From Microbacterium sp. 8M (GTDB taxonomy: Bacteria > Actinomycetota > Actinomycetes > Actinomycetales > Microbacteriaceae), in contig NZ_LR733284.1 in the NCBI RefSeq assembly GCF_902506375.1, positions 496,077 through 560,076 on the forward strand: 64,000 bases of DNA, given 5' to 3'. A program made the position numbers and the translations under genes. Positions 52,101 through 61,568 of this stretch are shown here, one piece after another (positions within the stretch are counted from its first letter, which is position 1; every line of letters starts with the position of its first letter). The notes under the pieces are model-generated. The model saw nothing but the letters and a program-made list of their open reading frames with translations, had not been told where the DNA came from and made no database searches.

Positions 52101-53408
52101 ATGACCATCACCCCGCAGGATCCCGCCGCTGAGATCGCGCCGACGGGCGTCATCCGCACCGCCGCTCCCGCCGCCGGGGAGCCGGCGGCCAGCCCGCCCG
52201 CCACCAAGCGTCTGCTGCCCAGCCTGCTCGTCGCCTCGATGACCCTGTTCGCGACCTACGGCGGACTCATCGCGATCCTGCTGCCGACGCAGATCCTGCT
52301 GCTCGACGAGAAGAACAAGGTCGCGAACCTCGCGATCGTCACCACGACGTCGTTCGTCTTCACACTGTTCGCGCAGCCGATCGCGGGCGCGCTCAGCGAC
52401 CGCACCCGCTCGCGGTTCGGCCGGCGCATCCCGTGGATGGTGCTCGGCGCCCTGGTCGGCGGCGTCCTGCTGCTCGGCATGGGCTCGCTGCAGGACCTGA
52501 TCTGGATCACCGTGTTCTGGGTGGTGATCCAGGTCGCCCTGAACTTCCTGCAGTCGCCGCTCACCACCATCACGGCCGACCGGTTCCCGCGCGCCAAGCG
52601 GGGCGGCGCGAGCGCCATGATCGGCCTCGGCACGCAGCTCGGCATGACGGTCGGCGTCATGCTCGCCGTCGGCCTCGGCGCGCAGCTGGGCCTGGGCTAT
52701 GCGGTCTTCGGCATTGCCGTGATCGTGGTCACGGTCCTCTTCGCGCTGCTGAACAAGGACTGGTCGTCGAAGCACGCGGTCGTCGAGCCGTTCCGCTGGG
52801 GTGCGTTCTTCCGCGGGTTCTGGATCGACCCGCGCCGGAACCCCGACTTCTTCTGGGCGTTCACCGGGCGCTTCCTGCTGATCCTCGGCTATTTCGTCGT
52901 CTCGGCGTACCAGCTCTACATCCTCACCGACTACATCAAGCTCCCGCTGCAGGAGGCGCAGGGCGCGGTGATGACCCTGACGCTCGTGGCGTTCGTGCCC
53001 ACGCTCATCGCGATCGCGCTCTCCGGGTGGTGGAGTGACCGGGTCGGTCGCCGCAAGGCGTTCATCTACGTCGCCACCGTGATCATGGCGGCGGGCCTCG
53101 CCTTCCCGCTGATCATGCCGACCATAACCGGGATGATCCTGATGAGCATCGTCAACGGCGTCGGCTTCGGCCTGTACATGTCGGTGGACGCCGCGCTGAT
53201 GACCGAGGTGCTGCCGGACGAGGGCACTTCGGCGGGCAAGGACCTCGGCATCCTCAACGTCGCGACCAACATCCCGCAGGCGCTGAGCGCGCCGATCGCG
53301 GCCGTCATCATCGGATCCTTCGGCGGCTATCCGGTGCTGTTCGTCTTCGCGATCGTGTTCGCGGTGCTCGGCGCGGTCGCCATCGCCCCGATCAAGGGCG
53401 TCAAGTAG
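52101..53408 (+). CDS. MFS transporter, probably importing the esterase substrate
   Basis: A 435-residue protein with 12 predicted membrane helices. After a 38-residue Ala/Pro-rich tail it shows VASMTLFATYGGLIAILLPTQ and SDRTRSRFGRRIPWM, the second-loop motif of glycoside/pentoside- or SLC45-like carriers. TITADRFPRAKRGGASAMIGLG and SDRVGRRKAFI are further matches. GAGGAGCC stands before ATG 52101. The gene is flanked by two carboxylesterases and a TetR gene, so it most likely takes up an ester-containing compound. The second esterase follows after 52 bp. Confidence 0.87.
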   Translation: MTITPQDPAAEIAPTGVIRTAAPAAGEPAASPPATKRLLPSLLVASMTLFATYGGLIAILLPTQILLLDEKNKVANLAIVTTTSFVFTLFAQPIAGALSDRTRSRFGRRIPWMVLGALVGGVLLLGMGSLQDLIWITVFWVVIQVALNFLQSPLTTITADRFPRAKRGGASAMIGLGTQLGMTVGVMLAVGLGAQLGLGYAVFGIAVIVVTVLFALLNKDWSSKHAVVEPFRWGAFFRGFWIDPRRNPDFFWAFTGRFLLILGYFVVSAYQLYILTDYIKLPLQEAQGAVMTLTLVAFVPTLIAIALSGWWSDRVGRRKAFIYVATVIMAAGLAFPLIMPTITGMILMSIVNGVGFGLYMSVDAALMTEVLPDEGTSAGKDLGILNVATNIPQALSAPIAAVIIGSFGGYPVLFVFAIVFAVLGAVAIAPIKGVK

Positions 53409-53460
53409 CGCTACCCCCCGCGATCCGCTCCGCGCACCCTCCGCCACGAAAGGACTCCCG

Positions 53461-55095
53461 ATGGAGAACACTCAGACCACCGTCCTGCACGACACGGCGG
53501 CCGATGCCCTGACGCACCCCGAGGTGCAGACGCGCGCCGGCCGGGTGCGCGGGCGCTGGCGCGACACCACCGCGCCCGGATCCGGCCCTCGCGGGCACCT
53601 GCGCTCCGCGGCGTTCCTCGGGATCCCGTTCGCCGAGGCCCCGGTGGGCGAGCTGCGGTTCGCCGCACCCGTGCCCAAGGCGCCGTGGCAGGGCGTGCTC
53701 GACGCCGCCGAGTTCGGGGCGACCGCGCAGCGCGGCGATCCCGGTGTGACGCTCATCCCCGAGCCCAGCATCGAAGGCGACGCCACGCTGAACGTCAACG
53801 TGTACACGCCCGCGATCCCCGCGGGACCGGGCGCTTCGACCGGCTCAGCGACCGGCATGCCGGTGCTCGTCGGTCCGGTCCCTGAGCTCGTCGAAGGGCC
53901 CGGATCCGATCTCGACGCGGGCGCTTCGACCGGCTCAGCGACCGGCATGCCCGTGCTCGTGTACATCCACGGGGGCGGCTACTTCGCCGGATCGCCGGCC
54001 AGCCCCTGGTACGACGGTCGCAACTTCACCCGTGACGGGGTCGTGACGGTCACGATCTCGTACCGGCTGGGCTTCGACGGCTTCGGCTGGATCCAGGACG
54101 CCCCGTCGAACCGCGGCGTGCGCGACTGGCTGCTGGCGCTCGAGTGGGTGCAGCAGAACATCGCGGCGTTCGGCGGCGACCCCGCTCGGGTGACCATCGC
54201 CGGACAGTCGGCGGGTGGTGGCGCGGTGCTGACCCTGCTCGGCATGGAGCAGGCGCAGCATCTGTTCCATGGCGTGTACGCGATCTCCGGCGCCCTCGCC
54301 GATGTGCCGGCCGAGCGCGCGGAGGCGTTCGGCCGATCGCTGGCGGAGGCGGCGGGCGTCGCTCCCACCCGCGCCGGCTGGGCGATGCTGGACGAGGACC
54401 GCGTGCTCGCACTGCAGAAGAAGGCGACCGCCTTCGAGGGCGGCGACATGGGCGACATCGTCGAGAACGGCCTGCCGCTCGGCCCGGTCGTCGACGGCGA
54501 CCTCATCCGGCGGCCCACTCCCGAGTCATTGCGCGCGGGAATCGGATCCGACAAGCCGCTCGTGCTCGGAGCCACCGACGACGAGTTCACGATGGCGATG
54601 GGCGACGCCGCGAAGGCGCTGCGCTGGGTGCCGACAAACCTGCTGCTGGGCAAGTTGGGCGTGGCGAAGGCCGCGCGGAAGGCCTACCTCGCCGCGAACG
54701 CCGACGTCGTGGCGAAGGGCAAGGCGCGCCTGGCCGGGCGGGTGCTCACCGACAGGATGTTCCGCCGTGCGATCCTGCGCATCACCGCCGACCGCGGCAC
54801 CGCGCCGACCTGGGTCTACCGCTTCTCCTGGCCGTCCGGAGCCTTCGGCTTCGCCGAGCACTGCCTCGACGTGCCGTTCTTCTTCGACTGCCTGGACGGA
54901 CCGGCGATCGAGCCGCTCGCCGGGGCCAACCCTCCGCAGGCGCTCGCGGACGAGGTGCACGCCGCTGCGGTCGCCTTCATCGCGGGCCGGGATCCGGGCT
55001 GGCCGCGGTACGACCGCGACGGCGTCGCCCGGGTGTTCGACACGCCCTCGCACGATCAGCGCGACGCCTACGCGTCGGTGCGACCGCTCCTGTGA
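53461..55095 (+). CDS. Type B carboxylesterase (copy 2) with repeat-derived insertion
   Basis: A 544-residue carboxylesterase closely related to the copy at 49695. Core motifs are AAFLGIPFAEAPVGELRF, VYIHGGGYFAGSPASPWYDG, TIAGQSAGGGAVLTLLGME (nucleophile serine), GATDDEFTMAMG and EHCLDVPFFFD. Between NVNVYTPAIP and VYIHGGGY it contains about 40 residues absent from copy 1. They include a duplicated GASTGSATGMPVLV block and PELVEG, all from family III sequence (53826-53962). Despite this the catalytic parts are intact, so the insertion should form a surface loop. It follows the MFS gene and is likely cotranscribed. Confidence 0.9.
   Translation: MENTQTTVLHDTAADALTHPEVQTRAGRVRGRWRDTTAPGSGPRGHLRSAAFLGIPFAEAPVGELRFAAPVPKAPWQGVLDAAEFGATAQRGDPGVTLIPEPSIEGDATLNVNVYTPAIPAGPGASTGSATGMPVLVGPVPELVEGPGSDLDAGASTGSATGMPVLVYIHGGGYFAGSPASPWYDGRNFTRDGVVTVTISYRLGFDGFGWIQDAPSNRGVRDWLLALEWVQQNIAAFGGDPARVTIAGQSAGGGAVLTLLGMEQAQHLFHGVYAISGALADVPAERAEAFGRSLAEAAGVAPTRAGWAMLDEDRVLALQKKATAFEGGDMGDIVENGLPLGPVVDGDLIRRPTPESLRAGIGSDKPLVLGATDDEFTMAMGDAAKALRWVPTNLLLGKLGVAKAARKAYLAANADVVAKGKARLAGRVLTDRMFRRAILRITADRGTAPTWVYRFSWPSGAFGFAEHCLDVPFFFDCLDGPAIEPLAGANPPQALADEVHAAAVAFIAGRDPGWPRYDRDGVARVFDTPSHDQRDAYASVRPLL
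53826..53962. repeat. Duplicated family III insertion in carboxylesterase copy 2
   Basis: GGCGCTTCGACCGGCTCAGC occurs twice, about 99 bp apart, with GGTCCCTGAGCTCGTCGAAG between them. The encoded GASTGSATGMPVLV is repeated exactly. Confidence 0.85.
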
Positions 55096-55108
55096 GGATG
55101 ACGGCGTC

Positions 55109-55199
55109 CTTCGTCTCGTCGCCGGTCCCTGAGCGACCCGAAGGACGAGGTCCCGGTTCCTGAGCGAGCCGAAGGCGAGACGAAGGACGAGGTCCCGGC
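55109..55199. repeat. Family III intergenic cluster between convergent genes
   Basis: Several partial elements (CCGGTCCCTGAGCGACCCGA; GGTTCCTGAGCGAGCCGAAG; GACGAAGGACGAGGTCCCGG twice in part) fill the gap between the esterase and galE stops. Confidence 0.72.
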
Positions 55200-56177
55200 T
55201 CAGCCGGCGTTGCGGCGGGCCTCCCAGCCGGAGCGCACCATCTCGTCGACGGTGTGGCGCATCTTCCAGTCCAGGTCGCGCGCGGCCAGCTCTCCGGTCG
55301 CGACGATCCGGTCGGGGTCGCCGGGTCGGCGCGGGCCGACCTCGGGAGTGAAGTCGATGCCGGTGACGCGCGCCATGGCGTCCATGATCTGGCGCACCGA
55401 GAGGCCGTCGCCGGATCCGAGGTTGTAGGCGGGCTCGATCGGCTCGCCCGCGATCATGCGCTGCGCCGCGGCGACGTGAGCCAGCGCGATGTCGCCGACG
55501 TGCACGTAGTCGCGCACGTTGGTGCCGTCCGGGGTGGCGTAGTCGTCGCCGTTGATCCGCGGGGTCTCGCCCGCGAGCAGCTTCTCGAACACGATCGGGA
55601 ACAGGTTGTGCGGGCTCACGTCGTACACCGTCGGATCCGCGGATCCGACGACGTTGAAGTAGCGCAGCGAGGTGTGCACGAGAGGCGTGTCGGATCCGGC
55701 CGTCGCGACGGCCTGGTCGCGCAGCAGCCACTCGCCGATGAGCTTCGACTCGCCGTAGGGGCTCGCCGGCCGCTTCTCGGTGTCCTCCACCACGAGCGGC
55801 ACATCGGGGGTGCCGAAGACGGCGGCGCTCGAGGAGAACACGATGTTCGCGACGCCCGCGGCGGCCATCGCCTCGAGGATGACCCGGGTGCCCTCGACGT
55901 TCTGGGCGTAGGTGTGCAGCGGCCGCTGCACCGAGACGCCCGCGTACTTGAACCCGGCGACGTGGATGACGCCCGCTACGGCGTGCTCCCGCAGCGTGCG
56001 CTCCACGAGGTCGCGGTCGAGGATGCTGCCCTGCACGAACGCCACGCCCTCGGGCACGAACGACGCCACGCCGCTGGAGAGGTCGTCCAGCACGACCGGG
56101 GTGAGGCCGGACTCCGACAGTGCGCGCACGACGTGCGATCCGATGTAGCCGGCGCCGCCGGTGACAAGCCAGGACAT
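55200..56177 (-). CDS. galE: UDP-glucose 4-epimerase
   Basis: A 325-residue extended short-chain dehydrogenase. VTGGAGYIGSHVVRAL is the NAD motif, SSSAAVFG the catalytic serine/threonine region, and YGESK the catalytic YxxxK. NLGSGDGLSVRQIMDAM and GPRRPGDPDRIVA are GalE-typical C-terminal motifs. It recycles UDP-galactose to UDP-glucose, completing the Leloir route with GalT and GalK encoded just upstream on the same strand. A 226-bp gap with an inverted repeat separates it from galK, so it may have its own promoter. Confidence 0.94.
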   Translation of the reverse strand: MSWLVTGGAGYIGSHVVRALSESGLTPVVLDDLSSGVASFVPEGVAFVQGSILDRDLVERTLREHAVAGVIHVAGFKYAGVSVQRPLHTYAQNVEGTRVILEAMAAAGVANIVFSSSAAVFGTPDVPLVVEDTEKRPASPYGESKLIGEWLLRDQAVATAGSDTPLVHTSLRYFNVVGSADPTVYDVSPHNLFPIVFEKLLAGETPRINGDDYATPDGTNVRDYVHVGDIALAHVAAAQRMIAGEPIEPAYNLGSGDGLSVRQIMDAMARVTGIDFTPEVGPRRPGDPDRIVATGELAARDLDWKMRHTVDEMVRSGWEARRNAG

Positions 56178-56329
56178 GGGTCTCCTTCGTTCGGGAATTC
56201 CGCCGATGCTCGTGCGGTCTGCCGTGGGTTCGGGCGTTCCGTCTTCGGTGCGGGCGGTGCGTCCTCAGGGCGTGCCGCCGGTCAATTCTCTCAGTGCGTT
56301 CCCTGTGGGAACGCCGGGGCGGATCCGGA

Positions 56330-56388
56330 TTCGAAGAGCGCAAATGGCTGCACTCGGGCGCCGGATACGGCCCTTTGCGCTCTTCGAA
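56330..56388. terminator. 15-bp perfect inverted repeat after galK
   Basis: TTCGAAGAGCGCAAA (56330-56344) and TTTGCGCTCTTCGAA (56374-56388) flank a 29-base loop, 15 bp after the galK stop (minus strand). The architecture matches family I (about 60 bp, loop about 25-30), but the sequence differs. Confidence 0.65.
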
Positions 56389-56403
56389 ACACGGGGAGGT
56401 CGG

Positions 56404-57638
<1,235 letters not shown>

Positions 57639-57642
<4 letters not shown>

Positions 57643-58901
57643 CGGGTCTCCTCGGCGGGCTCGGGGACGGAGGCGATCGCGTCGCGCAGGCGCGCGGCCG
57701 CATCCTCGGGCAGGATCTCGGCGGTCCACGCTGACATGGCGGCCTCGGATCCGGCGAGGAACTTCAGCTTGTCCGCGGCGCGGCGGGGGCTGGTGAGCTC
57801 CAGTCGCATGCGGATCGTGTCGCGCCCGACGTGCACGGGGGCCTGGTGCCAGGCCGCGATGTAGGGCGTGGGGGAGTCGTAGAGCGCGTCGACTCCGCGC
57901 AGCAGACGGAGGTAGAGCGGCGCGAGCTCGTCACGCTCGGCGTCGTCCAGGGCGGCGAAGTCGGGCACGTGGCGGTGCGGGAGCAGCTGCACCTCCAGCG
58001 GCCAGCGCGCCGCGAACGGCACGAACGCGGTCCAGTGCTCGCCCTGCAGCACGACGCGCTCGGATCCCTGCTCGGCGTCGAGGATGCGGGCGAACAGGTC
58101 GTCGCCGGCGCGCGCGATGCTCTCGCGCAGCCGCTGCGTGCGCGGGGTGACGTAGGGGTACGCGTAGATCTGGCCGTGCGGGTGGGGCAGGGTCACCCCG
58201 ATCGCCTCGCCGCGGTTCTCGAACGGGAACACCTGCTCGATGCCGGGCAGTGCGGAGAGGGCCGCCGTGCGGTCGGCCCAGGCCTCGATCACCGTGCGGG
58301 CGCGGGTGACCGACTGGGTGCCGAACGAGCCGGAGTGCTCGGGGCTGAAGCAGACGACCTCGCACCGGCCGACGCTGGTGCGGGTGCGTCCGAGCCCGAG
58401 CGTCTCGAGGTCGTCGAGGCCCCGCGGCGGGTCGGCCGCCTCCGGAGCGGTCCCCACGGCTGCGGCGAGGGCGGGCCCGAACGACGGGGAGCGGTTCTCG
58501 AACACGGCCACGTCGTAGCGCGACGGCACCTCGGACGGGTTCGTCGCCGACTGCGGCGCGAGCGGATCCGCGTCCGCGCTCGGCATCATCACGCGGGTCT
58601 GGCGCTTGGTGGCGAAGGTGATCCAGTCGCCGGTGAGCACGTCCTGCCGCATGGTCGCCGTCTCGGGACGCGGATCCAGGATCCGGGCGTCGACGCTCCG
58701 CTGGGGGCCGAGGGCGGTGCCAGGGTCGTCGTAGTAGACGAGATCGCGTCCGTCGGCGAGGCGCGTGGAGCGCTTCACGACGCCGGCGCCGAGCGTGGTC
58801 ACCGCGAGGACGGCGTCAGCCGCCGGAGACCCGGTGGGTGCGCCGTCGTTGCCGGAGGCGGCGGTCGATCCGGGCGCACCGAACTCAGGAGAAGGATCCA
58901 T
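57639..58901 (-). CDS. galT: Galactose-1-phosphate uridylyltransferase
   Basis: A 420-residue GalT. VFENRSPSFGP and VCFSPEHSGSFGTQS are conserved N-terminal motifs. The nucleophilic histidine lies in TLPHPHGQIYAYPYV. LPHRHVPDFAALDD and YIAAWHQAPV also fit. The first 40 residues are low-complexity. ATG 58901 is preferred over 58925: a good promoter (TTGACG, 18 bp, TATCGT) places the transcript start only a few bases before 58901, so translation is nearly leaderless. It heads a galT-galK operon divergent from a LacI gene. Confidence 0.93.
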
Positions 58902-58945
58902 GTTCACGTAAACACGATAGGGCATGGCGCGTGATAGCGTCAACA
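58901..58945 (-). promoter_or_regulatory. galT promoter with two LacI-type operators
   Basis: On the minus strand -35 TTGACG (58943-58938) and -10 TATCGT (58919-58914) are 18 bp apart. Operator 1, TGTTCACGTAAACA (58901-58914), is a near-perfect CG-centred palindrome just after the -10. Operator 2, TGATAGCGTCAACA (58932-58945), covers the -35 and matches operator 1 at 10 of 14 positions. Their 31-bp spacing is about three helical turns. Confidence 0.7.
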
Positions 58946-58991
58946 CTCCTGAGAACGGTACGCTCGGGACCGGCAGGGGAGAGGCGGGGCG

Positions 58992-60071
58992 ATGGCGAAG
59001 CACGACGACGAGCTCGAGGAGCTGCGCCGGATCGCCGATGGCGTTCCCGAGGGCGCCCCCCACGCTCCCGCAGGTCGCTCCCGTCGCGGACCCAAGCCCA
59101 GCGGCCGGGTGTCGATGGCGACGGTCGCCGCGCGCGCCGGGGTCTCCGGCCAGACCGTGTCCCGGGTCGTGAACGACAGCCCGCGAGTGGATCCGGCCAC
59201 GCGGGAACGGGTCGAGGCGGCGATGGCCGAGCTCGGTTACCGCCCGCACCGTGCCGCACGCGCCCTGCGCACCGGGCGGTCGATGACGATCGGCGTGGTG
59301 GCGCAGACGCTCGCCACGGTCGGCAACTCCGCACTGCTGCAGGCCGTCGCTCAGTCGGCGGAGGCGCGCGGCTACGCGCTCGCCGTGGTGACGCTCGGGG
59401 CGGCCGGCCGCATCGGCGACGCCTTCGACCGGCTCCACGACCAGGGCGTCGACGGTGCCATCGTGCTGAACGAGGCGTCCGCCCTGGCGCGCGACGCGGA
59501 TCCGGCGGGCCTCGCGCTCGTCGTCGTGGACGCTCCGGCCGATCCCCGGTTCACCGTCATCGGAACCGATCACGCCGCGGGCGCCCGCATCGCGACCGCG
59601 CACCTGCTCGACCGCGGCGCGGCGACCGTGCACCATCTGGCCGGCCCGGCCGACTCGTTCGCCGCGGCGGAGCGCGAGCGCGGCTGGCGTGAGGAGCTGG
59701 CGGCGCGCGGTGCACGGATCCCGGCGCCGCTGCGCGGGGACTGGAGCGCCGGCTCCGGACACGCCCTGGGCGGTGCGCTCGCCGCGGACCCCGATGTCAC
59801 GGCGGTCTTCGCCGCGAACGACCAGATGGCGCTCGGGGTGCTGCGCGCCTTTGCCGACGCCGGGCGCCGCATCCCCGAGGATGTGGCGGTACTCGGGTTC
59901 GACGACATCGCGGACGCCGCGCAGTTCCGTCCGCCGCTGACGACGATCCGGCAGGACTTCGCCGCCCTGGGCGAGCGTGCCGTGCGGATCCTCATCGACC
60001 GCGTCGAGGGCCAGGACGTGTCGGATCCGGCGCTGCTCGTGCCGACTCTGGTCGCGCGCGCGAGCGCTTAG
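58992..60071 (+). CDS. LacI-family repressor, candidate galactose regulator
   Basis: A 359-residue LacI protein with an extra 35-residue charged N-terminus. VSMATVAARAGVSGQTVSRVVNDSPRV is the helix-turn-helix, and VFAANDQMALGVLRAFA and VLGFDDIADAAQFRPPLTTIRQD are the effector-domain motifs. It is transcribed away from galT-galK across 90 bp that hold two LacI-type operators over the galT promoter. It is therefore the likely galactose-responsive repressor. A family I repeat lies 34 bp after its stop. Confidence 0.93.
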   Translation: MAKHDDELEELRRIADGVPEGAPHAPAGRSRRGPKPSGRVSMATVAARAGVSGQTVSRVVNDSPRVDPATRERVEAAMAELGYRPHRAARALRTGRSMTIGVVAQTLATVGNSALLQAVAQSAEARGYALAVVTLGAAGRIGDAFDRLHDQGVDGAIVLNEASALARDADPAGLALVVVDAPADPRFTVIGTDHAAGARIATAHLLDRGAATVHHLAGPADSFAAAERERGWREELAARGARIPAPLRGDWSAGSGHALGGALAADPDVTAVFAANDQMALGVLRAFADAGRRIPEDVAVLGFDDIADAAQFRPPLTTIRQDFAALGERAVRILIDRVEGQDVSDPALLVPTLVARASA

Positions 60072-60105
60072 CCCCGTTCGCCCCGCGTCCGGATCCGCGG
60101 CTTCC

Positions 60106-60166
60106 CTTCAGGTCGCACTTTCTGCTCTTCCTGCCGCTCTTTTGGCGCAGATATTGCGACCTGAGC
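60106..60166. repeat. Family I palindromic repeat, copy 6
   Basis: Arms CTTCAGGTCGCACTTTCTGC and GCAGATATTGCGACCTGAGC, loop about 20 bp, starting 34 bp after a stop codon. Confidence 0.86.
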
Positions 60167-60281
60167 GACAGGGGGTCCCCGATTGGCCGGGGGTGACCTC
60201 CGTGGCAGGCGGCCCCCGGGGCGGCCGGGAGCGACGTCCGTGGCAGGCGTGCCCCGGGGCGGCCAGCCGGGCCACCCTTGC

Positions 60282-60329
60282 GGAAAGCGCATTCCTGTGT
60301 CACCATGACCCAAGAGGAAAGCGCTTACC
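60282..60329. promoter_or_regulatory. Two LacI-type operators upstream of the MocA operon
   Basis: GGAAAGCGCATTCC (60282-60295) and GGAAAGCGCTTACC (60316-60329) are palindromes around the AAAGCGCTTT core widely used by LacI-family repressors. They are 34 bp apart, and the second ends 53 bp before the first gene. The regulator may lie beyond the right edge. Confidence 0.65.
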
Positions 60330-60382
60330 CACCTGGGGCCTGAAGAGCGGGCCGACGGAGCGCACGAGACGGAGGAACCATC

Positions 60383-61561
60383 GTGGCGGAGAGCACCACC
60401 CGCGAGATCGGCATCATCATGAACGGCGTCTCCGGGCGCATGGGCTACCGCCAGCACCTGGTGCGCTCGATCCTCGCGATTCGCGACCAGGCCGGCATCG
60501 AGCTGCCCGACGGCTCCCGCGTCACCGTCAAGCCGCTCCTCGTCGGTCGCAGCGAGCAGAAGCTCGCGGAGCTCGCCGCCAAGCACGGCATCGCCGACTA
60601 CACCACCGACCTCGACGCCGCGCTCGCGGATCCGCAGTGGGAGATCTATGCAGACTTCCTCGTGACCAAGGCGCGTGCGACCGCGATCCGCAAGGCCATC
60701 GCCGCCGGCAAGGCGATCTACACCGAGAAGCCCACGGCCGAGTCCCTGGAGGAGGCACTCGAGCTCGCCCGGCTCGCGCGCGAGGCCGGCGTCAAGACCG
60801 GCGTCGTGCACGACAAGCTCTACCTGCCCGGCCTGCAGAAGCTGAAGCGGCTCGTCGACTCCGGCTTCTTCGGACGGATCCTGTCGGTGCGGGGAGAGTT
60901 CGGCTACTGGGTGTTCGAGGGCGACTGGCAGCCGGCGCAGCGCCCCAGCTGGAACTACCGCGCCGAGGACGGCGGCGGCATCATCAGCGACATGTTCCCG
61001 CACTGGAACTACGTGCTGGAGAACCTGTTCGGCGAGGTGAAGAGCGTGTACGCCCAGGCCGCCACGCACATCCCGGAGCGCTGGGACGAGAAGGGCGAGC
61101 GCTACACGGCGACGGCCGAGGACGCCGCCTACGGCATCTTCGAACTCGACGGCGGCATCATCGCCGAGATCAACTCGTCGTGGACGGTGCGCGTGAACCG
61201 CGACGAGCTCGTCGAGTTCCAGGTCGACGGCACCCACGGATCCGCTGCCGTGGGCCTGTTCGGCGCCAAGATCCAGCACCGCAACGCCACCCCGAAGCCG
61301 GTGTGGAACCCCGACCTGGCCGACGAGCACGACTACGACGCCGACTGGGCCGAGGTCCCCACGAACGACGTGTTCCTCAACGGCTTCCGGCAGCAGTGGG
61401 AGGAGTACCTGACCTCCTACGTGCTGGGCACCGACTACGCCTTCGACCTGCTTGCCGGGGCCCGCGGGGTGCAGCTCGCCGAAGCCGGCCTGCAGTCCTC
61501 CGCCGAGGGGCGCAAGATCGCGCTGCCCGCGCTGAGCCTGGCCGCGGCGAACGCGGACTGA
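60383..61561 (+). CDS. Gfo/Idh/MocA-family sugar oxidoreductase
   Basis: A 392-residue NAD(P)-dependent oxidoreductase. The Rossmann motif is IIMNGVSGRMGYRQHL, the conserved lysine is in YTEKPTAESLEEAL, and GGIISDMFPHWNYVLENL holds the candidate catalytic His. FGYWVFEGDWQPAQRPSWNYR is characteristic of a subgroup found next to DUF993 genes. It probably oxidises a sugar or inositol-like polyol. GGAGGAACC precedes GTG 60383. It starts a compact operon with three further carbohydrate genes, controlled by a pair of LacI-type operators. Confidence 0.88.
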   Translation: MAESTTREIGIIMNGVSGRMGYRQHLVRSILAIRDQAGIELPDGSRVTVKPLLVGRSEQKLAELAAKHGIADYTTDLDAALADPQWEIYADFLVTKARATAIRKAIAAGKAIYTEKPTAESLEEALELARLAREAGVKTGVVHDKLYLPGLQKLKRLVDSGFFGRILSVRGEFGYWVFEGDWQPAQRPSWNYRAEDGGGIISDMFPHWNYVLENLFGEVKSVYAQAATHIPERWDEKGERYTATAEDAAYGIFELDGGIIAEINSSWTVRVNRDELVEFQVDGTHGSAAVGLFGAKIQHRNATPKPVWNPDLADEHDYDADWAEVPTNDVFLNGFRQQWEEYLTSYVLGTDYAFDLLAGARGVQLAEAGLQSSAEGRKIALPALSLAAANAD

Positions 61562-61568
61562 GGCCGCT

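Larger units (their letters stand above)
60072..60382. other. 311-bp intergenic region with a repeat and an operator pair
   Basis: It holds family I copy 6 (60106-60166) and two LacI-type sites (60282-60329). Between them lies a GC-rich stretch with two imperfect copies of GTGGCAGGC...CCCCGGGGCGGCC (about 60200-60272), probably a short tandem duplication. No gene is visible. Confidence 0.7.

Noticed and set aside
58902..58925. galT start at ATG 58925
   Set aside because: It would lie upstream of the predicted transcript start and place the operator and -10 inside the coding region.
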